A stretch of 64,000 bases of DNA from Nageia nagi (taxonomy: Eukaryota; Pinophyta): NCBI GenBank assembly GCA_050084985.1, contig JBITNC010000001.1, positions 94,054,001 through 94,118,000 of the forward strand, given 5' to 3'. Positions within the stretch are counted from its first letter, which is position 1. Every line of letters begins with the position of its first letter. Positions 56,526-64,000 of this stretch are shown here, piece by piece. The position numbers and the translations under genes were made by a program. The notes beneath the pieces were generated by a model, which saw nothing but the letters and a program-made list of their open reading frames with translations, was not told the origin of the DNA and searched no databases.

Positions 56526-56830
56526 TCATAGATGTATTTTATATTTTTATGAATGTTATGAAAATTAAATGATTTATATCATTTATATTTTATAGAAATA
56601 TTGAAAGGTTTTATATGCATTTGAAAATTTTAAGGATTCTAATTAAAATATATGTGGGTGTGTGCAAAAAGATTGGTTCACTACATGGTCAAAATGTAGT
56701 GCTTAATTTGGATGGATTCAGAGTTTTAATATTTCTAAACTAATTTTATCCATTTTGAGATGTTTGGAGATGATATTGCATCTTGCACACATCATGTAAT
56801 TTCAACTTACCATCAGAATATTAAAAAACA
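56526..56830. other. 3' spacer of the CACTA, no gene seen
   Basis: AT-rich noncoding sequence between the last ORF and the right subterminal repeats. Confidence 0.5.
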
Positions 56831-57053
56831 TATCATCACATATATCATTAGTAACAATGTTAGAAATATGATAAAATTTATATCAAAAATTGCATCTTCC
56901 ATAATGTCAGGCCTAGCATTAGGAAGGAAAATAAATTAATCAAAATCAAGCACCTAACATGGCTTAACATGGTCTGACAAAAATAGCATTAAAAATCAAA
57001 AAAAAAAATGTTTGACATTATTTCTAATGCCTAATGACCATTTTCTAGTAGTG
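56831..57053. repeat. CACTA right terminus and subterminal repeats
   Basis: Motifs ATAATGTCAGGCCTAGCATTAGGA, CTAACATGGCTTAACATGGTCTGAC, AATAGCATTA, TTTGACATTATTTCTAATGCC, closing with TCTAGTAGTG at 57044-57053. Complementary vocabulary to 38281-38660. Confidence 0.85.
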
Positions 57054-58087
57054 AAATGATCGAGAATACTCATATAATAAAGAATTACACAACATTTGAT
57101 TTACAAGCACCAAGTAGATACATCCACACACCCAAGAAACATTTAAAAATAAAATAAAATAGAATATGGTTTCCTTTCTACATGAAAGCATGGACTATGT
57201 CATTGTAAGACTCTTTAGATATTGCATTACTTAGCATCACCAATGATCTGTATAATAATGTTCTCAATGTTTGAAATGCAATTTCCCTAAACATAAATAT
57301 TTGAAGGTAGAACATAAGATGCAACATATTTAGGCTTCAACAAAAAAAAATTATTTTTGCATGTAGAATTCATAACAACAAAAAACTAGTTGTTGCCCAT
57401 AAAACCTAATAAACATGTATGTAAAATGTGGAATATGCATGATGTAAACATAGTTTCATAGACTACAATGATTGTAGGATATCCAATTCATGGCTACAAC
57501 AAGGATGCTTGTAAACTTTTAGGTTCTTTTTTATACAAGAATATGATTTTTAGAAAGATGGTATATAATTAAACTCTAAATGATAATATTAGACACCTCC
57601 TTTGGTTCTACGATGGTCTAATTATACAAGCATGAAAAAGGTATTTGTGAACTTATTTATTTGGTGCCTGTAAAATTCATAACTTGTAACATTTTGAGTT
57701 TTTCAAATTTTTTTAGGAAGAGGAAATGAGTGGGTAAAGCACTTAGCTTTTACTATTTCAAGCATATTGGGTAGAGCATTTAGAGCATTTTATTTTTGTG
57801 CAAAGAGAATAAAAAAGGCCACATGAGCATCCAATAAGTATTCTTCTATGTATCTTGTTCAACAATTATCGTGCTTTTAGAATAAAAATCTCAAGGGCCT
57901 TTTTCATAAAACCCATTTTGTGCTTATATGAATAATTTTGAGTTTTCTTAGGAGAGAAGAGATGAGGGGGTTGAGCACTTAGAATATTAGGTGGGCACTT
58001 GGGTTACATATATGAACACTTGTAATAATTCAATTTTTTTTTAGTTTTTCAGGTAAAATAGAGTCAAGATGGTAGAGAAATTGTACT
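57054..58087. repeat. Host repeat complex resumes (695-bp unit, then flank)
   Basis: 57054-57650 continues the 695-bp unit: AAATGATCGAGAATACT, CATTTGATTTACAAGCACC, GTTTCCTTTCTACATGAAAGCATG, TTTAGGCTTCAACAAAAA, ATTCATGGCTACAACAAGGATGC, CACCTCCTTTGGTTCTACGATGG. From 57660 it passes to TTGAGTTTTTC...AGGAAGAGG blocks (57697 and 57940, and 33660 to the left). No gene. Confidence 0.75.
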
Positions 58088-58768
58088 GAATGGTTTGAAA
58101 TGATGCAATTGTATTGTATTATACCATATGGTCTAAAATGATGCAAATGTATTGTAACATATGATATGAAATGATCTAAATACACCATGGGATATGAATA
58201 ATGTAACCACACCATATGATATGAAATTATCTAAGTGCATCATATGATAGGAAATGATCTAAATGCACCAACATATGATATGAAATGTTAAATGATGTAA
58301 CTGCACCATATAATATGAAATGATCCAAGTGCACCATATGATATGAAATGATCTAAATTCATCAACATATGATATGAAATGATGTAATCGCACCATATGA
58401 TATGAAATGATCCAAGTGCAACACATGATATGAAATTATCTAAGTACACCTTATGGTCTATAATGATGCAATTGTACCATATGATATGAAATGATGAATT
58501 TGAAAATATGATCTACAATGATGCAAATGTATCATATTGTATGAAATTATGTAAATACACCAACATATGATATGAAATTATCTAAATATTTCATATGATA
58601 TGAAATGACGTAATTGAACAATATGGTATAAAATGATGCATTTATACCATATGATATGAAATTATAGAAATGCACCAACATATAATATGAAATTATCTAA
58701 ATGCACTAACTTATGATATGAAATTATCTAAGTACATCATATGGTCTAAAATGGTGTATTTGTCCCTC
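58088..58768. repeat. CATATG-type minisatellite, array 2
   Basis: About 24 imperfect units of ~28 bp with core CACCATATGATATGAAATGAT, alternating with CTAAGTG, CTAAATG or GTAACTG linkers; some units gain CAA before CATATG. Same family as 25371-25665. Confidence 0.88.
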
Positions 58769-59260
58769 TTTAATATGATGAAGTAAATACAATTCTAGGA
58801 ATCGACATGCTTTAGAGTTCTTTAAGTATTTTTGGATAATGCAATTGATAAGTTTCATATATGAATCAATTAATTTATGTAATTAGATAATTTGTTTGAT
58901 AAATTTTAAAGCTTTAAAGCAAAGTAGGTACATTCATAGACAAATAGAGTTGACATGCTTTAGAGACCCTTAACTAGTTTCAAATAATGCAATTCACAAA
59001 TTTTAAATCTGATTCAGGCACGTATGAAAAAGAAGGATATAAAAATAACTATACCTCATTTGATGAAAACTACCTAGATCCAACTAAGCCTCTCTTGCAT
59101 TTCATTTCTCAAGACTTGACCACAACCTTCTTCTTCCTCGGATTACTTTTTAAGGATTAGAGAAGATGACAAGTCATTTTCTTCTATGTACCATAAGTTG
59201 CTTGGATATTTTCTATCTTACTTCATGATATAATATATAATAAATAAAAACCTTATGCTA
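58769..59260. other. No gene seen
   Basis: Unique-looking AT-rich sequence with GACATGCTTTAGAG repeated at 58808 and 58951. Nothing recognised. Confidence 0.4.
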
Positions 59261-60221
59261 CATGGAGTCTTTTAAACCCCTCTTTGAGTGGTTGATGGAC
59301 ACTCATGGATTTGGATTCAACTTGGTGAACTTTTTAAATTCCTTGTCATACTCTTTTATTTTCAAGATTCATCGACCTAACTTTGGCAGTATATTATTCA
59401 AAAAGTGGAAAAAGAGTTAACTTATTGGTCTTCCAATAATCTTTATTTAGCTAGGAAGTATCAAATTTCCTCTAAAATTATGATTTTTACTTATGTTGAT
59501 TACTCTTCATGTTGTGTACCCTCCAAATCTTGCTACAAGAAGCTTAAGAAGCTTCTAATAGATTTTCTCTAGGCTAAATATATCATCACAAAAGGTTTTC
59601 ATAAAATAGCTTGGGAGATTTATTTTCTTTCTAAGTCATTTGGTGGAATGAGCTTAGTTGATTATCAAAAGCAAGGATTTTCCTTATTTACTAAATGTAT
59701 TATTTGAGCTTTAACAAGTAATAAGGCATGGGAAATCATCATCAAACATTACCTCTCTTAAGGGTTTTTCTCAGGGTAAGAATGTCTAGTAGGATCTTAG
59801 TTTACATACCATTCTCACTACCCCTATTCCCATCAAAATGCCTAGTTCCTTTGTTATCATGAGTATTTGGAAATTTTAAGAGGCCATCAAACCATGATTC
59901 TATTTGAAAGGAATAGATCATTGGGTAGGATCCTTTATTTCTATTAGAAATGTTTGGTGGTCACCTGTTATTAATTATCATATTCAACCTCTTAGTCAAG
60001 TGTAGTGGATAAGAGCTAAGAACTTATTAAAAAAGGGACTTGTCCAAATTTCAAATTTCTAATCTAATCATACTAGGGATTGGATCCCCTAAGACTCTTT
60101 CAAATAATTTTATGAATTGAAACAAAAATATAAATATATCTATGATATTGTTAATGATAAAATTCCTTTTCCAATTTGGTGTAAATTCTCTAAGCACTTT
60201 TAGAGGCCTTGTTGGTCCAAT
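59261..60221 (+). pseudogene. LINE ORF2 3' fragment (RT thumb and C-terminal domain)
   Basis: Plus-strand text in shifting frames: VEKELTYWSSNNLYLARKYQISSKIMIFTYVDYSS, then KKLKKLLIDFL-stop-AKYIITKGFHKIAWEIYFLSKSFGGMSLVDYQKQGFSLFTKCII. This is the region after RT in plant LINEs (IxxKLxxWKxxxLSxAGRxxLIxSVLxxxPxY, FLWxGxxxxxKxHxVxWxxxCxPKxxGGLGxxxLxxxNxAL), with the FLW Trp turned into TAG. It is truncated on the left (no RT palm) and ends at the junction with copia sequence, before any visible poly(A). Confidence 0.8.
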
Positions 60222-60418
60222 TAATTTGATTTTCAACAAAGGCCTTAAAAACCTTAAAACTCTTAAAGTTTTGATTCTTGCGCTCAAGTAGATACTTAAA
60301 GGTCATCCTACTAAAGTCATCAATGAAGGATAAGACATAAGATGCTCCTCCAAGCAACTAGTCTGAAACAAACCCATCAAATTTGAATGCATAAGTTGAA
60401 GAGGTTGAAATGCTCTTA
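60222..60418 (-). pseudogene. pol: Copia copy 4 integrase start (truncated)
   Basis: Minus-strand text parallels 8900-9120 of copy 3: SLSFIDDFSRMTFKYLLERKNQNFKSFKVFKAFVENQI, then the match ends at about 60222 where the LINE fragment begins. The rest of integrase, RT, RNase H and the 3' LTR are missing. Confidence 0.8.
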
Positions 60419-60706
60419 TTACCTTATCTTTTTCAAACTTTTATTATGCATCTTATCAAGAATGCACTTCTCGCATAGACCAACTGAAGGAGAAATTAAA
60501 GGTAAACCTTCCACAAGTTCTTGATCTTTCATTACTTGAATACTCTTATGGTTAAGGTGCCCTAAATGATGATGCCAAAGATTACCTTTAGAACATACAC
60601 TAGAAGCAAGACACACCTTTGATAGAACTTGATCCATAATATAGAGGTTATCTTTCACTAATCCTTTAACCAAAGTGGCAAATCCTTTCTTATGCACCAA
60701 TATTGA
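60419..60706 (-). pseudogene. pol: Copia copy 4 GAG-pre-integrase domain (intact frame)
   Basis: 93 open codons: KGFATLVKGLVKDNLYIMDQVLSKVCLASS, then NLWHHHLGHLNHKSIQVMKDQELVEGLP and VGLCEKCILDKMHNKSL. The zinc-binding H-x-H...C-x2-C arrangement (HHHLGHLN, CEKC) of the copia pre-integrase domain is complete, making this the best-preserved piece of the family in the window. Confidence 0.9.
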
Positions 60707-60985
60707 GAGTCAAACTCAAAAGAGTATAATTTTCTAACAACTGGATCATCAAGAGAAGGTTCATCCTAAGTTTAAGAACATATAGCATATTATCAAGAAC
60801 CTTCCCGTGAATCAACACACTTCTAATTCCTTAGACTTCAATGGTAGAGTTATTACTTATCACAACTACATCTTTTCTATACTTGTGAAAGTTTCCAAAC
60901 TTTTTTTTTTAAAGCATAGGTGATTAGTGCAACCAGAATCAACAATCCATCAGACAAAAAAGAGTGAGACATGGACTAAAGCATC
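60707..60985 (-). pseudogene. pol: Copia copy 4 protease
   Basis: Minus-strand frame WIVDSGCTNHLCFK, then NFHKYRKDVVVISNNSTIEV, a stop, GIRSVLIHGKVLDNMLYVLKLRMNLLLMIQ. The retropepsin DSG is intact. A stop before GIRSVL and a frame change at about 60705 break it from the pre-integrase domain. Confidence 0.85.
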
Positions 60986-60999
60986 GTAGAAAAACTAGC

Positions 61000-61957
61000 A
61001 TGAATATTCTTCTTTCTTTTTTAATTCTTTACATTTTTAATTTTTTTATTCTTTTACTCTCTTTTTTTGTAGTAATCAACTTCTTTGTGATATTAAATAC
61101 CAAAATAGTTACAATTACCATCAAATTTTCCTTAGGATATGGATTATTTATTTTCCCTTTTTATCTCTATACTTAAAGTGGCTATTGTTACTATTGTTCT
61201 TGCTGCTGTTGTTGTTGTTCCTGTTATTCTTCCTACTATTGTAGCCACTATCTCTTTTCTTAAACCTTTTGAATAAAGAAGGATAAAATTTCCTTTGATG
61301 GTTGAACTTCTTCTTTAAAGGAGTTTTGGTTAATCCAAGAGCAACATTATTATCTTTAGGAGAAAAAATCAACTTCTTATTATTAAGGGTTTTTTTATGC
61401 TTCAATAAGTGCCTTGAAAGGTTTTTAAGTGAGAAAACTTCTTCTTAATCATCAAGCCTTATTTCCATAACCATCACAAAGTTTTCAAACTTTGAAGAAA
61501 GGCTTTGAAAAATGTTGAAGACCATGAACTCATCATTGATCCAATTGCACCCATAAGCAATAAGTTGGGTCTTTAGGTCAATGATTTTGTTCAATTAGAT
61601 AGCTACATTTTCATCTTCTCTTTGATGAGATTGAAGTAACTTTTAAAGAATGGTAAACATTCTTGAAAAGTTTGAATCAAGGTAGATTTGCAAAAGCTTA
61701 TCCCATGCTTCCTTTATCGAAATTGAAGAGAAAATCATCAGGAGCATATCATCTGAAATTGAATGGTAAATCATGGAGGTTGCCAACTCATTCTTTGTGT
61801 TGTAAGCCTCTAATGCTTCCTCATTTGTAGAAAGTACAAAATTCTTATTCACTCTTTACCAAATCTTTCTTGCTTGCAATTCAGATCTCATCCATGGTTT
61901 TCAAATTCCATAGTTAGAACTATCAAGAATGTGTTTGGGTAAAAAGGATTCTCCCAT
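61000..61957 (-). pseudogene. gag: Copia copy 4 gag
   Basis: Reads leftward from the ATG at 61957 (MGESFLPKHIL-like). Open pieces: MNKNFVLSTNEEALEAYNTKNELATSMIYH and KEAWDKLLQIYLDSNFSRMFTIL (61852-61646), and LNNKKLIFSPKDNNVALGLTKTPLKKKFNHQ with an Asn/Ser/Arg-rich tract (61405-61148; RKNNRNNNNSSKNNSNN). The zinc-knuckle position near 61110 reads NCNYFGI, missing the second Cys. Confidence 0.85.
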
Positions 61958-64000
61958 TTGCTACACAAGAATGTGAAATAATAAAGCATGTGGTTTTAAT
62001 AAATAATATCAAATGTTAAGTTTTAACCAATTAAAAAATACATGTTAATTTTAATACAAAAAATATGCATGATTTAATTCACAAGTGCAAATATTTTACA
62101 ACTCAAATAATAACACATGTACCTAAATACATTTTTCATCTCAAGAACTATAGATGTAGAGTGACATTGTTGAGGCTTATTTCCTTATTTAAAATTAGTC
62201 CTTCATCTAGATGCCCACACAAGAGGAGCTTAGGTCCTACCAATCCTCAATCAGTTCCCCTTGAGTAGCAATATACTCTCACAAGGAAAGTACTAGCTAT
62301 TTTCTAAATTTTTAATGTTTATTGGATCTACCAAATTATTAATCTTAATTAGATTTCAAGTTTTTCTCTCAAGTTATCAATATAATCCCTAAATGGACAT
62401 GCAGATATGTGGTATCACTACACACATACCTACCCACTTATTGGAGTTAAATCCAAATCAATAGAGGACTTAGGGGCAATTAAAAAGTACAAACTTTTCA
62501 CCACTTAATCATTGAACTTAAAGGCTCTAATCTACCTGTCCTCACCTCATGGCTCTCGAAACAAGTCATATTGCGAAATGTACATGCAGATGTGTTCATT
62601 TTAGGAGGTTGCTCATATCAATGTTTGTATTTTTGTTTGCATAAGCAAATAAATCAAAGTGTAAAATATGAAGTAAAAGAACATAAGTAAAACATCATCC
62701 GTGTAAAAATTTTGAAACCTAAGTGTCTAATGGATTTTGTTTACCAACTCCTAAAGGATATCTTTACATCATCACTTATTTTGCACAAGTCCATTCCATA
62801 CTTTGCATAAGGATAAATACTCAACATGCATTCTTAAGTCATAAGAATGCATCTTAAAAAAATTTAAGTTCTAACCATTAACTTAAAAAATTTAATCCTT
62901 GAGCATGCATTAAAAAATTAAGCATTAAGCAAAAAAATGCATTATTCACATAGCTTTAAAAAAATTAAGTATGCATCATTCCAATAAATCAATTAAGAAG
63001 CATGCATTTAACTTAAAAATTAAGTACTAAAAATGCATTTACTATCTTTAACAAATAAGTATCAAGCATACACTTAAAAAAAAATTACTAAGCATAAGCA
63101 TGCATCTTAAAAAATTTAATATGCAAAGTAGATAAAAACTTAAGTAAAAAATTTATACAAATTCCCCCCCTTTACATTTATCTCTAAAGGTAGCATACTA
63201 AATAATTTATCCTTAAAAGTACTTTGCATGCTAAAAAAACTATCCTCAAAAATATTTTTAAATGAGGGCATTTAATAGGAATGATTCATTTTTTACCATA
63301 TTTTTACTCTAAAGTGATAATGACAAGTTTTTTTTAAAACTTGAGTATAAGTGTTCCTAAGAACATTTAAGAGAAACAAGTTGCTTGCAAGTAATCAAAA
63401 AAAAAAATTAAATGCCTTCCACAAAAAAGAGTATACACTGCTTTTGCATATGCATTTAATGATGATAAAATTGTTTGCAAGAAATTAAAAAAAAATTAAA
63501 TGCACAAAAAGGGTCTTCAATTTAGTAAGAGGAAAACATAAAAAAAAAAAAGCAAAGAGGGAGTAGAAGGTGGTTGCGAAGGAGTGGAGGCCAAGTGGAG
63601 CACGGGTGGAGTGCCACAAAGGAGAGGAGGCCAGGAGCAGCATAGGCTACAAGGGGCAACAAGACTAGGCTGCAGAGGGCTACAGAGGAGGTCACAAGGG
63701 TGGAGCGATAGGAGGCCACAAATAGAGACACATGCAAACTATATTTAAAAAGAATAGTCCCCTCTTGCCCCTCCTTTTTGTAAAAAAAAATAGAGTACCT
63801 CTTTCTTGGGGAAAAAAATACATATATATATTAAAAAAAATTGCAATGTTTTGGTAAAATTGTAATTGTGATACAATATCAATATATTTTATTTAACCTT
63901 ATAAAAAAAAAAACTTATAACAATATATTAAACATCTTTTGCAAACAAACAAAGAATGTTAAAAATTTATATAACAATATATTGCTAAACTTAGGCTTAT
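61958..64000 (-). other. Leader of copia copy 4
   Basis: Homologous to 1140-2125 and 5910-6748 over 61958-62830, then variable. A G/A-rich stretch at 63555-63715 (GAGGCC, AGGAGG and GCTACA motifs; much higher GC than anything else here) has no counterpart in the two other leaders. The 5' LTR lies beyond the window. Confidence 0.7.

Larger units (their letters stand above)
38281..57053 (+). mobile_element. 18.8-kb CACTA (En/Spm-type) DNA transposon
   Basis: Begins CACTACTAGA and ends TCTAGTAGTG, a 10-bp perfect terminal inverted repeat that extends imperfectly (an AAATAATGT block is shared about 30 bases in). It is flanked by AAA duplications and carries a TNP2 transposase remnant. The unit it interrupts can be read uninterrupted at 37580-37605, which fixes both ends to the base. 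Contents left to right: subterminal repeats, leftward multi-exon gene remnant, unidentified leftward coding remnant, telomere-like arrays around a minisatellite, rightward SET-like gene remnant, rightward TNP2 and C-terminal ORF, subterminal repeats. It is several kilobases longer than classical 8-kb En/Spm. The encoded proteins are broken, so any movement would need a helper. Confidence 0.93.

Noticed and set aside
1-64000. tRNA, rRNA or microRNA genes
   Set aside because: Scanning for clover-leaf box A/box B pairs and conserved rRNA cores by eye found none; short ncRNAs cannot be excluded without a covariance-model search.

Overview
The window looks like intergenic DNA from a large, repeat-rich plant nuclear genome. 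It is strongly AT-rich and holds Ty1/copia and Ty3/gypsy LTR retrotransposons primed by an initiator-Met-tRNA-type site, plant-type LINE fragments and a TNP2-type CACTA (En/Spm) DNA transposon. Almost every coding region is broken. I found no intact host gene, rRNA, tRNA or CRISPR array. The species cannot be read from the sequence; a gymnosperm or other giant-genome plant would fit, but that is a guess.

Layout. 1-12575 (+): a chain of related copia copies sharing three ~500-bp LTRs (3366-3863, 8158-8652, 12072-12575). 12598-13705 (+): the 3' end of a second CACTA element, with a telomere-like tract. 13706-20953 (-): gypsy element A with LTRs at 14857-16375 and 19776-20953; the lower LTR again leads into a second, truncated internal region. 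20954-23600: no recognisable gene. 23610-24830 (+): LINE endonuclease fragment. 24880-38280 and 57054-58768: an unclassified noncoding repeat complex (long duplications, a ~28-bp CATATG satellite, a ~137-bp tandem block, a 695-bp tandem unit), interrupted by gypsy element B (26899-32965, -) and by an 18.8-kb CACTA element (38281-57053). 59261-60221 (+): LINE 3' fragment abutting a fourth, minus-strand copia copy (60222-64000).

The CACTA element is the most interesting object. It starts CACTACTAGA, ends TCTAGTAGTG and is flanked by AAA on both sides. A neighbouring copy of the 695-bp host unit preserves the unoccupied site. Its right half reads rightward: a degenerate ORF whose C-terminal part resembles a SET (lysine methyltransferase) domain, then a multi-exon TNP2 transposase remnant with a DUF4218-like segment. 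Its left half carries a leftward multi-exon gene remnant and an unidentified coding remnant. Between the divergent genes lie long degenerate telomere-like arrays of opposite orientation (TTAGGG-like 45690-47070; CCCTAA/CCCTAAA-like 48860-50440) around a TTAATG minisatellite.

A theme across all families is decay by C-to-T (and G-to-A) change: many premature stops sit where family alignments expect CAG (Gln) or CGA (Arg). This is what long-term CG/CHG methylation of silenced plant transposons would produce, and it helps explain the AT-richness.
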